Shown here one piece after another: positions 1-8,891 of a stretch of DNA of 64,000 nucleotides. The notes beneath the pieces are model-generated. The model searched no databases, was not told the DNA's origin, and worked only from the letters and a program-made list of their open reading frames with translations. A program made the translations under genes and the position numbers. Every line of letters starts with the position of its first letter. Position 1 is the stretch's first letter. The DNA is taken from positions 4,412 to 68,411 of the forward strand of contig JAMCUD010000110.1 of assembly GCA_023379355.1 (NCBI GenBank). The letters run 5' to 3'. The DNA comes from Thermoplasmatota archaeon (GTDB lineage Archaea; Thermoplasmatota; Thermoplasmata; Thermoplasmatales; Thermoplasmataceae).

Positions 1-158
1 GCGAGGACATGAAGAAGGTACTCCAGATGACTGCTGAAAGGAGACTCAAAGCATTCAGCAACAAGACAATATCTCTGGATGAAGTCAACACTGCATTCAA
101 GGATATAGAGCAGAGAATGTCCCTGGGGCGGGTTATGATTGATCTCCGGAGGAATTGA
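1..158 (+). CDS. Zinc-type alcohol dehydrogenase (MDR family), C-terminal end only
   Basis: Only the last ~52 codons lie in the window; the frame is open from base 3 to TGA at 156-158. The peptide ends with a pattern (…isLdEVNtAFkdieqrmslGRvMIDL) typical of the last helix and strand of medium-chain zinc alcohol dehydrogenases, where the final beta strand reads G-R-x-V/M-I. Catalytic and zinc-binding residues would be upstream and are not visible, so substrate and completeness are unknown. The family call rests on this short tail. Confidence 0.6.
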   Translation, partial: EDMKKVLQMTAERRLKAFSNKTISLDEVNTAFKDIEQRMSLGRVMIDLRRN

Positions 159-212
159 ACCTTTACTCTGACTTTTCATTAAAAATCTAATACAATAAAC
201 CGATTCCCCCAG

Positions 213-1115
213 GTGCTCAATTTTCCATGGGTTGTATTGACCGAGGTCCTGATGACAGCATTCATCATCTGGATCATTTCATATATAAGGAAGAACACCA
301 GTTCGATGGGAATCAGGGTTATTTCAATCTCGCTGCTCTCACTTGACATGATGGCAAGCATGTTCGATTCACTTCTCTACTACACCATCAGTTCTAAGGG
401 ATTCCTGGGTGCAATTATTGCCTTCAACATTTCTATGCTTTTCATGTCCATTGCTCTTGTTTACATCTTTCTCACAGGAATCAATTCAAAGACCTCCACC
501 CTTACTGTGAGAAGATCACTGGGGTTTGCCCTGATACTGGTGTGGAATGAGGTATCCATGGCTCTGTTCCTTAGAATAATGGCATATTATACCGCATCAA
601 TTTCCTCTAATCTTGCACCGGTTGAATTTTTCTCCTTCAGCGTCACAAACATCCTCTTTCTTCTGCCCATGATTGCCGAGATGGCATTCTTCATAGCAAG
701 ATCAGGAATTGGGGGGATGGAGAGAAGGCTCATGATATCTGTGCTTCTCATGCAGATAGCCGATCCTGCTGTTCTGGGAAATTCCTCGGCCGTATTTCCG
801 CTGCTGATTGCATATTCCATCCTGATGCTTGTTTCCATCTACATCTCCTTCAGCTATGCCTTCCATAGACGTGCAAAGCTGGCAGCATATGAAAGAAGAA
901 TGTTCTCCTGGTTCATCGTTATCATAGTGATTTCTGTTGCAGGCATCGCCGAACCGCTGATCGTAACAAAGCCATTCGGAATATCATGGACAATTCTTGG
1001 AGCTTCGATGATCATTTCAATGTTCTATTACTTCCTCATAGTTCTCAGTTACTTCAGGGATAACGGGGGAAAACAGACGAAAAAAATCGAGGCTTCTAGT
1101 TCTCCCTCTTCCTGA
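213..1115 (+). CDS. Unknown integral membrane protein (300 aa)
   Basis: I do not recognise the family. Nearly the whole protein is hydrophobic, with about eight predicted membrane segments separated by short basic loops and a polar Lys/Ser-rich tail. Translation would start with GTG at 213, with no clear ribosome site. Its 3' end overlaps by 20 bp, tail to tail, the large membrane polyferredoxin on the other strand, so the two share a convergent terminator zone but not an operon. No cofactor or catalytic motif is visible. Confidence 0.6.
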   Translation: MLNFPWVVLTEVLMTAFIIWIISYIRKNTSSMGIRVISISLLSLDMMASMFDSLLYYTISSKGFLGAIIAFNISMLFMSIALVYIFLTGINSKTSTLTVRRSLGFALILVWNEVSMALFLRIMAYYTASISSNLAPVEFFSFSVTNILFLLPMIAEMAFFIARSGIGGMERRLMISVLLMQIADPAVLGNSSAVFPLLIAYSILMLVSIYISFSYAFHRRAKLAAYERRMFSWFIVIIVISVAGIAEPLIVTKPFGISWTILGASMIISMFYYFLIVLSYFRDNGGKQTKKIEASSSPSS

Positions 1116-3135
1116 TCCTTTCCTTAATAAGATGCCTGATATCGTAATAGAAGATGTTTTCGTAGGGGCAGGCATTGACACAGTCACCTATTCCCACGCA
1201 TCTGGATGATTTGTACTCCCCCTTGCTTATAAATGCACCAGGCTGTCCTGAATTCCCCACCGGACAGACCAGAGTGCAGTCCTTTGTCGGGCATGTGACA
1301 CACTGTGAAGGGTCATGAACCTTCAGCCTGAAGACTCCGAATCTGGATATAAAACGGTTGAAATTGCCCCAGCTGCAATAACCGGTGTTAATGCAGCCGT
1401 ATGAACCGACGAAGGGCATCATAATGAAAACCGCATACCACAGGAAACCGAAATAGAACAGATACATCATATATTCAGGGTCAGTGCCATAGAATGTGAT
1501 TCCCAGCCCGCGGGTGGAATCGAGCCATGAAAGGACGGCAGTGACTATTATGGAAATGTAAACCATTGAAGACACTATTCGGAATATTAACGTTCCATTC
1601 TTTCCCCCTTTGGTGAGTGTCTTCGCTGTGCCTGATTGACGGTTGAAGCCTTTCATGGAATCATAGAAAGTCCCCTGATACATGACAGGAGCGGTACAGA
1701 AAACCGAGCATAACTGCCTCGATCCGAAGAGGAGAGAGAGGATGCCGCTGATAACATATGTGAGAACTATGGGAACTATGAGCAGAGGGGTAAAGGGACC
1801 GGCTGTTCCAATTCCCATTGTCCATCCTATAAAAGGCACACTCTTAGGATCGGATAAAACAAAGGAAGGGAGAAGAATCGAATACACTCCGTAGGCCACA
1901 AGCATCAAGGCAAGCCTCGTCTTCGTTTCAATATCCCTTGTTTTCCTTATCTTGAAAACAACAAGAGATCCCATTTCTATGCCCATCATAACAAGAAACC
2001 ATGCTGAGAGGCTCACGTCGGCAAAAAATCGGAAGAAGTCAAATGTCCCCTCGGAGATCATCTGGATCATGTTTCCGGAGATTGAAGTAAGACCGGAAGT
2101 ATTCAGGAAAGAGACGGGCCCATAAAATTGTGCGTCAAAGGCTGCCCCCATGAAGAATTCACTGCAGAAGACCAGGGCAAGGAAAAGGAACGACCATACC
2201 CTGTTGGTAAGCCAGTAGAGTTTTTTTCCGTTGTTAAGGTTCCCATTGCCCATCACCGCGTAAAGGTAAATCGACATGTCTGCAATCATGCTTGCGGCAA
2301 GCAAAAACAGGTTGCCTGATATCTGCCACAGGAAGATCCCAGCCATCATCATTGAGAATACCAGCAGAAGAATGATCAGATAATTGGCATAGCCGCGTCT
2401 TATTCCCTGAACTCTGTAAAGAAATTCAAATGTGAATACAAAGAAGGCAGTCATCAGAGAACCGGAGAGATAGATTGAGACAGGTACCCATGTACTGATG
2501 CTCAGGGCTGTTGGAACAAGGATCATAGTCGCCCCCTGCACAGTTAGCATTGTAAATGCTGATCTGCTCTGCACCTTCCTGAGAAGGATGGTGGTAACTA
2601 TCATTTCCACGCCCATGGGAAATACAAACCAGTAATTGGTCAGCGATTCTATGATTCCCGTAAAAGGATCACTGACCAGCCTGGTTAGGAATACGGACTG
2701 TGTGATTATGTTAAAATCCAGACTCATCAGTAACTCGTCCACTATGACAAAAAATGCCGTAAAAAGAATGAGGAAGGTGCGGGAGTTTTCCGAAGATGAG
2801 AAAAGAGTCCTCCTCATGAAAACAACAAGGAACGGGACAACCTCTATCATCATCAGGAGAAGTGAGAGTTCGACGGCCCTGTTTATGCCGAGATTGCCTG
2901 GAATCAGGAAATAGAAGAGCGGGGCGGCAAGCATACTGTTCATCATGGCCAGTATTATATACACAACCAGCCGTTGGAGCCCATCTCTTGCATTAACTGC
3001 AAGATAAATAGTATATGACATAGAAAGAGCCATGGCCAGCATAATCAGGATTAAGACTGGACTGAGACCTGCCGGAAGTGGCAAAATCCTATCAACTCCT
3101 TTCCAGCGAACATGGTTAATGCTCTGGTTCTTCAT
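1096..3135 (-). CDS. Large membrane protein with C-terminal 2[4Fe-4S] ferredoxin domain
   Basis: 679 aa. The first ~590 residues are mostly hydrophobic, with more than a dozen candidate membrane segments. The last ~75 residues hold a ferredoxin domain with two cysteine groups: CvtCptkdCtlvCPvG and CvGigdCvnaCPY. The second has five rather than two residues between its first two cysteines, so it departs from the textbook CxxCxxCxxxCP. This arrangement suggests a membrane-anchored electron-transfer protein, loosely like NapH-type polyferredoxins but with a much larger membrane part. The partner is unknown; respiratory or quinone-linked electron transfer is inference. A TATA-like TTTTTATA lies just upstream of the start. 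Confidence 0.65.
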   Translation of the reverse strand: MKNQSINHVRWKGVDRILPLPAGLSPVLILIMLAMALSMSYTIYLAVNARDGLQRLVVYIILAMMNSMLAAPLFYFLIPGNLGINRAVELSLLLMMIEVVPFLVVFMRRTLFSSSENSRTFLILFTAFFVIVDELLMSLDFNIITQSVFLTRLVSDPFTGIIESLTNYWFVFPMGVEMIVTTILLRKVQSRSAFTMLTVQGATMILVPTALSISTWVPVSIYLSGSLMTAFFVFTFEFLYRVQGIRRGYANYLIILLLVFSMMMAGIFLWQISGNLFLLAASMIADMSIYLYAVMGNGNLNNGKKLYWLTNRVWSFLFLALVFCSEFFMGAAFDAQFYGPVSFLNTSGLTSISGNMIQMISEGTFDFFRFFADVSLSAWFLVMMGIEMGSLVVFKIRKTRDIETKTRLALMLVAYGVYSILLPSFVLSDPKSVPFIGWTMGIGTAGPFTPLLIVPIVLTYVISGILSLLFGSRQLCSVFCTAPVMYQGTFYDSMKGFNRQSGTAKTLTKGGKNGTLIFRIVSSMVYISIIVTAVLSWLDSTRGLGITFYGTDPEYMMYLFYFGFLWYAVFIMMPFVGSYGCINTGYCSWGNFNRFISRFGVFRLKVHDPSQCVTCPTKDCTLVCPVGNSGQPGAFISKGEYKSSRCVGIGDCVNACPYENIFYYDIRHLIKERIRKREN

Positions 3136-3413
3136 TTAACCAGGCTATAAAAATTTTCATAACTTTAAGGAATTACAGGATTGCCCAGAATTTCTTAAGC
3201 CATTTCCCAAATTGCCATATAATGTGGGACCCCGGTCTCCTGTCAATTTGATCCTGAAAGAGGTGCCTGCCAGATTTAATCTATGGTTCGTTCACCTCTG
3301 GGCTTCCATTGTCCATTATCCATTGATTCAGTGAGAATTCCATTTTCTCTGAAGCTTGAATGATAACAGGATTTGGCTTACAGATTATATATTCAGTAGG
3401 AATATTCTTTGCA

Positions 3414-3704
3414 ATGATAGAGTCAAGGATCGTAACGGTAGGAAACTCTCAGTTTGAGTTTTTCAGAATGAACCTAGGAAAGGCACCGCTTCTAATATTG
3501 AAGGGAAAAAAGGGGTATGTGATGTGCGGATACCTTGACATTAACACCTCGGATAAGCTTGGAGAACTGGCAGCAAGGGTGACCGGTGTAAAGTCGCTTG
3601 AGGACGTTCTTGATGCAAAGATAGCCCAGGCCTCAAAGGGACTGAAGGAAATGGGAGTCGAGGAAGGCACACCGGTGACTGATGCATTGCAGTTCCTGGC
3701 ATGA
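3414..3704 (+). CDS. DUF1805 domain protein
   Basis: 96 aa from ATG 3414 (an in-frame ATG at 3360 adds 18 hydrophobic residues that do not fit the family). The core (llilKgkkGYvMCGYLdint…) and the following Leu-G-E-L-A-A helix are typical of the small DUF1805/YunC family, whose function is not established. It ends three bases before the Nudix gene start, so the two probably share a transcript. Confidence 0.7.
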   Translation: MIESRIVTVGNSQFEFFRMNLGKAPLLILKGKKGYVMCGYLDINTSDKLGELAARVTGVKSLEDVLDAKIAQASKGLKEMGVEEGTPVTDALQFLA

Positions 3705-3707
3705 TTC

Positions 3708-4172
3708 ATGTCCGAAAGTAAAGCTGCAGTTGCAATAGTTTCTGACTCCGTTTCCTTCGTCCTTATAAGGAGAGCGGAATTCGAGGGAGATCCATGGTCC
3801 GGGAATTATGCTCTCCCCGGAGGGCATATAAAGGCTGGAGAATCTCCAGAGGACGCGGTGATCCGGGAAACTTTTGAGGAGATTGGAATGGTCTTTTCTG
3901 CAGGGGACATTCAGTGCAGGCTTGAGGCTGCCCATCCTGTAAGCAGACCGGAGATGGAAGTTATCCCATTTGTTGTGAAAACTGATTCCTTTGACGGGAT
4001 AAAGAGTGGGGAGGAGGTAAGGGAGATCAGGGTCGTCCGTTTAGACTCCGGAGTCAGGACTACCAACTTGGAGAATGGGCATCCTGCACTGGACTTCCAG
4101 GGATGGGTGGTGTGGGGGCTCACATTCAGGATCCTTCATTCATATCTCTCCAGAAATATCAGAAAGACCTGA
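3708..4172 (+). CDS. Nudix hydrolase
   Basis: 154 aa. The Nudix box is complete: G-(5)-E-(7)-REtFEEiGM at about residues 44-66, matching the GX5EX7REUXEEXGU consensus that binds Mg and cleaves nucleoside diphosphates linked to another moiety. Substrate cannot be told from sequence. It directly follows the DUF1805 gene and overlaps the 3' end of the convergent GHMP kinase gene by 14 bp. Confidence 0.85.
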   Translation: MSESKAAVAIVSDSVSFVLIRRAEFEGDPWSGNYALPGGHIKAGESPEDAVIRETFEEIGMVFSAGDIQCRLEAAHPVSRPEMEVIPFVVKTDSFDGIKSGEEVREIRVVRLDSGVRTTNLENGHPALDFQGWVVWGLTFRILHSYLSRNIRKT

Positions 4173-5157
4173 CAAGCCTCGTTCCCACGGGATCAAATGA
4201 CACCCTTATGGCAAAACTGGATATCTGCATCATTTCCTTCTGAAGATTCTTAATCCTTTCAGGTTCCGTTAGCAGAAGAATAAACCCCTCCTTTCCGCCA
4301 CCCATCAACCTGGCTGCGGATGCCCCTGAATTCATGGCCTTCCTTATCATGTCTTCTATATGGGGGGTTGACACATCCGGGTTCATTGATTTCTTGAGTT
4401 CCCAGCCTGCCCTTACTAGTTCGTTAAAAAGTAATATATCATTATTGCGAAGGGCCTTCTCCATTCTTATCGCAGTATCCTTAATTGCATGCAATTTTTC
4501 GATTACAGGATCTCCTTCATTCTGCGACATGGTTACCTGTCTTCTCAATACAGATGAACTCTCTCTGGTGCTGCCTGTATATACGAGCAATATCCTCCTT
4601 TCCAGTTCCCTGGCGATGTCAAGATCCATATGGAATTTCCTTGTCTCCACCAGATCTCTTTTGAACTCCATGAGTTTCAGGCCCCCCATGGCAATGGCAA
4701 ACGGGTCCTGCTTACCAAGGATTATGTTGAAGTAATTGCTCTCAAGATCGAATGCCTCCTTCGCCAGATCCTCCGGTTTCACTTCATCCCCGGTGGCAGA
4801 TTTAATTATGAGAAGTATGGCATTCATCAGGGAGCTTGATGATCCCAGACCTGATCCTGGAGGCACCCCACTGTTGATCCCAATCCTCCCCTTTGTAATG
4901 CCATATTTCCTGAACAGTTCAAGAACACCGGTTAAAACGCCGTCTGAATCACTGGTGTTGGACACCAGAACACTTCTGAGGAAATCCCTCGAGGATATTT
5001 CAAGCTCATAGCCGTCACGGATGTAGGAAACCATTACCCCTCTGTCTATGGTTGCGTTCAATACTGCCGATCCATATCTGTCGCAGTAAGGGTTAATATC
5101 AGTTCCGCCACCACCAAAGCTGACTCTGAATGGGCTGTACGCAAGGATCCGGTCCAT
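4159..5157 (-). CDS. GHMP-family kinase (heptose/sugar kinase-like)
   Basis: 332 aa. The N-terminus has a glycine-rich FGGGGTD strand as in HddA/fucokinase-type sugar kinases. The GHMP phosphate loop PPGSGLGSSSS lies near residue 97, and the C-terminal motif sGAsAArLMGGGkeGF closes the nucleotide site. Thermoplasmata also use GHMP kinases of unusual specificity in their modified mevalonate pathway, so a sugar or a mevalonate-type substrate are both possible. A TATA-like AATAATATAG about 26 nt upstream of the ATG points to a leaderless mRNA. Confidence 0.75.
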   Translation of the reverse strand: MDRILAYSPFRVSFGGGGTDINPYCDRYGSAVLNATIDRGVMVSYIRDGYELEISSRDFLRSVLVSNTSDSDGVLTGVLELFRKYGITKGRIGINSGVPPGSGLGSSSSLMNAILLIIKSATGDEVKPEDLAKEAFDLESNYFNIILGKQDPFAIAMGGLKLMEFKRDLVETRKFHMDLDIARELERRILLVYTGSTRESSSVLRRQVTMSQNEGDPVIEKLHAIKDTAIRMEKALRNNDILLFNELVRAGWELKKSMNPDVSTPHIEDMIRKAMNSGASAARLMGGGKEGFILLLTEPERIKNLQKEMMQISSFAIRVSFDPVGTRLVRSF

Positions 5158-5259
5158 TGTGATTGTATTGCTGGAACTATATTATTGATTTAGGTACAAC
5201 AGGTCGCTTGGATTTTCGAGACTGCAAAAAATATACAACTTAGTAAAACATCCCTCTGC

Positions 5260-5802
5260 ATGGAAAAAAATCTGAGTTTATGGCACACGGTAAGTCCTGG
5301 AGAACATGTACCTGAAAAGGTGAATGTGATCATAGAGACCCCAAAGGGAAGCAAGAACAAGTACGAGATGTCAAAGGAATTTCCAGGCATCCTTCTTGAC
5401 AGGGTACTTCACTCATCTGTGGTTTATCCGGTAGAGTACGGAGCTATACCTCAGACACTCTACGACGACGGCGACCCCATAGATGTAATGGTTCTGACAA
5501 GCCTGCCCACTTTTCCAGGAGTAGTTCTGGAGGCGAGACCTTTGGGAGTGATGAAGATGATGGATCAGGGAGAACTGGATAACAAGATTCTTGCTGTGGC
5601 CACGAAAGATCCTAATTTTAACCATATCAGGAATATGGATGAACTGCCGAAACATCTGCTGGACGAGATAGCCAATTTCTTCCGTACCTATAAGATCCTG
5701 GAAAACAAGAAGACAGAAGTTCCCGGCTGGGAAGGACTTGAATTTGCAGCTTCAGAAATCAACAGATCACTGAAGGCATACAGAGAGAAATACAGAAACT
5801 GA
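5260..5802 (+). CDS. ppa: Inorganic pyrophosphatase (family I)
   Basis: 180 aa, the usual length for a soluble family I enzyme that hydrolyses pyrophosphate in the cytoplasm. The signature [11 protein letters not shown] with three metal-binding aspartates is intact near residues 66-76, and the lysine/tyrosine-rich substrate segments (pkGskNKYE; vvYPveYG) are present. A small unknown gene starts one base after the stop codon, so the pair is probably co-transcribed. Confidence 0.95.
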   Translation: MEKNLSLWHTVSPGEHVPEKVNVIIETPKGSKNKYEMSKEFPGILLDRVLHSSVVYPVEYGAIPQTLYDDGDPIDVMVLTSLPTFPGVVLEARPLGVMKMMDQGELDNKILAVATKDPNFNHIRNMDELPKHLLDEIANFFRTYKILENKKTEVPGWEGLEFAASEINRSLKAYREKYRN

Positions 5803-5803
5803 A

Positions 5804-6130
5804 ATGGATACTGATTCCGGGATACCAGTAGGGAAGGGCACAATATCGATCTCGGGGGATGTGCGAAAATTCATCAGAGGAAAAATGTACATTCTCTTAG
5901 TCAGGCATTCCAGGCCGGGGCCGTGCAACGATGAGATGTGCCGGCAGATTGATGAGGTCCATATTTCTGCTTCAGACACAGTTCCAGACGATTTCAGGAT
6001 TGTTGCTGCAGGGGGATTTTATCTTGGCTTCCATCCTGATGTTTTTACAGGCATAGACAGAAATCGTGAAAAAATTGTACTGAAGTTCAGCTTTTCCGGG
6101 AAGGCAAACCTGAAAGGCTTCTATTTCTGA
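5804..6130 (+). CDS. Unknown small protein (108 aa)
   Basis: No family recognised. The ATG begins one base after the pyrophosphatase stop codon, which supports translation. The protein is soluble-looking, with alternating strands and helices, two cysteines (CNDEMC) and no signal peptide or membrane segment. Confidence 0.5.
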   Translation: MDTDSGIPVGKGTISISGDVRKFIRGKMYILLVRHSRPGPCNDEMCRQIDEVHISASDTVPDDFRIVAAGGFYLGFHPDVFTGIDRNREKIVLKFSFSGKANLKGFYF

Positions 6131-6229
6131 TTCCTGCCTTTGGGGCACTCAGTTTAATAGAACCCCCGCAATTCCCTGAGCACGTCCGGGATAGATTTCA
6201 GGAGGCGTTTACTTCTTTCAAACAGGCAG

Positions 6230-7426
6230 TTGTGGGTAGTGAGCACCGCCTCGTCCATAAGATCAATAGGTTTTGCAGCAACATGGCCTTTCCTTGCCCT
6301 TTACTTTGAGGAGTCGCTGGCCATACCTATTTCAGTGGTAGGCATCATATTTACTCTCTTTTCAGTTACTTCAATTATTTTCAGCCTTGTGGGAGGCGGG
6401 CTCGCAGACTTTCTGGGACGGAAAAACACACTACTTGCAGGATCAGCCATTAGTTTTGGACTGTTCTTCGCAATTTCATTCATAGTCCAGGACAGGGCAT
6501 ATGTCCTGCCCATAATGATCCTCTTTATACTGACATCCATAGGCGGATCCTTTGTTTTTCCTTCTGCTTCTGCACTTGTGGCAGATGTCACACCCGACTC
6601 CGAGAGAACCAATGGGTATGTTGTATACAGAATCCTCACAAATCTCGGTTGGGCCATCGGACCTCTGGCCGGTTCCCTCATAATTGTGTACGGTATCCAC
6701 TGGATCTTCATTCTTGTTTCAATTTCCAGCGTAATCCAGGGCGTTCTGGTTTTATTCTTTGTAAAGGATGAAAGGAGGGCACTCCCCTCGGGCACCATGA
6801 AGGCAAAGTTCAGCATTCTATCATATGACCGATATCTTATCGTGTTCAGCATCGGCACCTTTTTCCTCACCATAGTATCATCGCAATTTTCTGTTACGCT
6901 TCCGCTCTATTCAGGAATATTTCTCCATATACCCAGTTCCCAGATAGGTTACATATATGCAGTCAATGGAATAATCGTGGTGATAGGGCAGTACCCGATA
7001 ACTAACCTTCTCCGGAGATTCCAGGACATGGTGCCCATGATTCTGGGGGCCATTTTTTACAGCCTGGGATATCTATCTGTAGCCTTTTCCAGAAACCTTG
7101 CCGGCCTGATGCTTTCCATGGCAATAATAACAGTCGGGGAAAATATGACATCCCCCATAATGAATTCTGTAGTCTCAAGAATTGCCCCATCAGACAGAGT
7201 TGCCAGATACATGGGATTTTTAGGGATGGTCAATTCGACAGGAAGGGCACTTGGCCCGTCGGCTGGAGCATTTCTGATTTCAGCATTTCTTTTCGATGGT
7301 ACTCTGGTGTGGGTATTCGTTGATATTTTTGGTGCCCTTGCAATCATAACCTTTGTGATCTTTTCCATTTATGTACGACAAAGAGTCAATATTTCTTCTA
7401 AATCAGCGGAGGCTGCGGAACATTGA
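6230..7426 (+). CDS. MFS transporter
   Basis: 398 aa with twelve predicted membrane helices. The MFS loop 2-3 motif appears as GGGLADFLGRKNTL, and the mid-protein cytoplasmic loop separates two six-helix halves. The first usable start is TTG at 6230; the frame stays open upstream to 6161 without ATG or GTG, and it encodes a basic RRRLLL stretch that could be part of the true N-terminus. Substrate is unknown. Its stop codon overlaps the start of the downstream hydrolase (TTGA). Confidence 0.85.
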   Translation: MWVVSTASSIRSIGFAATWPFLALYFEESLAIPISVVGIIFTLFSVTSIIFSLVGGGLADFLGRKNTLLAGSAISFGLFFAISFIVQDRAYVLPIMILFILTSIGGSFVFPSASALVADVTPDSERTNGYVVYRILTNLGWAIGPLAGSLIIVYGIHWIFILVSISSVIQGVLVLFFVKDERRALPSGTMKAKFSILSYDRYLIVFSIGTFFLTIVSSQFSVTLPLYSGIFLHIPSSQIGYIYAVNGIIVVIGQYPITNLLRRFQDMVPMILGAIFYSLGYLSVAFSRNLAGLMLSMAIITVGENMTSPIMNSVVSRIAPSDRVARYMGFLGMVNSTGRALGPSAGAFLISAFLFDGTLVWVFVDIFGALAIITFVIFSIYVRQRVNISSKSAEAAEH

Positions 7427-8157
7427 CATTGACCAGGAAATACACTAACCTGGATAACGGAGTGATTTCATATCTTGAGCGCCCGGGGGACAAGCCCATG
7501 GTTTTCCTCCATGGTGTAGGCGGACTGGGAAACAACTGGATGAAACTCATAGGCCTGATTCCGAAGGATTTCAGGATTATACTTCCTGACCTTCCCGGGC
7601 ATGGGAAATCCACCCTGAGGCTGGAAGGGTGGTCAATCAGGGATCAGGTAGCTGCATTAAGGAACTTCTTCATAAAGGAGGGTATAGAAAAACCCATACT
7701 AATTGGCAATTCCTACGGAGGTTGGATCGCCACAGCCTACTGTATACATTTCGGCGACATTGAAGCCCTGATCCTGATAGACAGTGCTGGAATAAATAAG
7801 ACAATTGGTGAGGATGGCGACGAAAGAATAAATGGATTCCTGGAGAGAGTCATGAGGGAATACCCGAGCAATAATCGGGAAATCATCAGTAAGATTTTGG
7901 AGAACAATTCCAGAGAGACTGAGAAGATTAAGTCCACCGATCTTCAAGGCATAACCTGCCCTACCCTAATAATCTGGGGAAAGAAGGATAAAATAATCCC
8001 ATCTGAGTATGGTATTACAATCGCAGACAATATCAGAGGAAGTTTATTCAGATTAATTGAAGAGGCGGGCCACATTCCTCATTATACAAATTCTGAAGAA
8101 ACGGCATCAATCATTTTAGAATTCCTTGCAAATGCTCATCTTTCAGGAAAGGCATAA
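7423..8157 (+). CDS. Alpha/beta hydrolase
   Basis: 244 aa. The oxyanion-hole HGvGG, nucleophile elbow GNSYGG, acid in IIWGkkDkiiP and histidine in EAGHiPHY give a full Ser-Asp-His triad. TTG start overlaps the MFS stop by 4 bp, so the two are translationally coupled. Substrate is unknown; hydrolysis of an ester imported or exported by the MFS carrier is only a guess. Its 3' end overlaps the convergent amidase gene by 22 bp. Confidence 0.85.
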   Translation: MTLTRKYTNLDNGVISYLERPGDKPMVFLHGVGGLGNNWMKLIGLIPKDFRIILPDLPGHGKSTLRLEGWSIRDQVAALRNFFIKEGIEKPILIGNSYGGWIATAYCIHFGDIEALILIDSAGINKTIGEDGDERINGFLERVMREYPSNNREIISKILENNSRETEKIKSTDLQGITCPTLIIWGKKDKIIPSEYGITIADNIRGSLFRLIEEAGHIPHYTNSEETASIILEFLANAHLSGKA

Positions 8158-8891
8158 ACTCCCGGATCTTCTTCCCTTCTCTTTCTTACCAGTTCAGGAA
8201 GATAGGAATAATCCAGTTCTGAGTAATATATTTCCTCTGACCCGGCATTCTCCTCTTCAAGGACAATTCCATCACCCTCATCTCTCATTCCTGTGATTAT
8301 GGAGTTTCCCTGGAAAGGTTCACTAAGGGAGTTTACCGAAATTACCGGTATTCTGTTTTCCAGAGACCTTCCACGCACATAGATATGCCACATCCTGTGA
8401 TATTTAGAGACTATGAGCGATGGATTTGCTAGAACCGTTACACCCCTCTCTGCCATGACCTTTGTGTAATATGGAAAATCCAGATCATAGCAGACAGAGA
8501 CTCCAAGTTTGAAGTGCCGACAATCGAAGGCCTCTATCTTCTTTCCGGGGGTGAACCTTCCGGATTCCATCCTGTATAGAGATATTTTGTCCTGCAAACC
8601 AAGATATTTTCCTCTTTCAAAGATGTAGGCCCTGTTCTTCAGGGTATCCCCTTCTCTCACATTCAGGCTCCCCGGTATGAAGATGCAGTCTTTGTCAAGA
8701 CTGAACTCCCGGAATGTTTCCATCAGAGAGGAATGGCTGGTTGATCCGAATTCAATCTCATCAGTGATCCACTTTTCAGGCATGACTATAACAGAACCTG
8801 ATGACCTCGGAATATCATCCCTCAACCTGTCAATATACGCAGAGGCAGTCTCAAGGTTCATTCGCCTACTCTGTACCATTATAGCCTTCAT
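8136..8891 (-). CDS. Carbon-nitrogen hydrolase (nitrilase superfamily)
   Basis: 251 aa. The Glu-Lys-Cys triad is visible: E in vmPEkW, K in lqDKisLY and C in GvsVCYDlDFP. Members of this superfamily hydrolyse amides, carbamoyl groups or nitriles; specificity cannot be read here. The gene start lies inside the 3' end of coaBC (26 bp overlap, same strand), so it is probably the last gene of the thioesterase-coaBC-amidase operon. Confidence 0.85.
   Translation of the reverse strand: MKAIMVQSRRMNLETASAYIDRLRDDIPRSSGSVIVMPEKWITDEIEFGSTSHSSLMETFREFSLDKDCIFIPGSLNVREGDTLKNRAYIFERGKYLGLQDKISLYRMESGRFTPGKKIEAFDCRHFKLGVSVCYDLDFPYYTKVMAERGVTVLANPSLIVSKYHRMWHIYVRGRSLENRIPVISVNSLSEPFQGNSIITGMRDEGDGIVLEEENAGSEEIYYSELDYSYLPELVRKRREEDPGVYAFPER

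Noticed and set aside
6301..6873. 190-codon antisense frame in the MFS gene
   Set aside because: Opposite a clear 12-helix carrier; composition is that of a complement frame.
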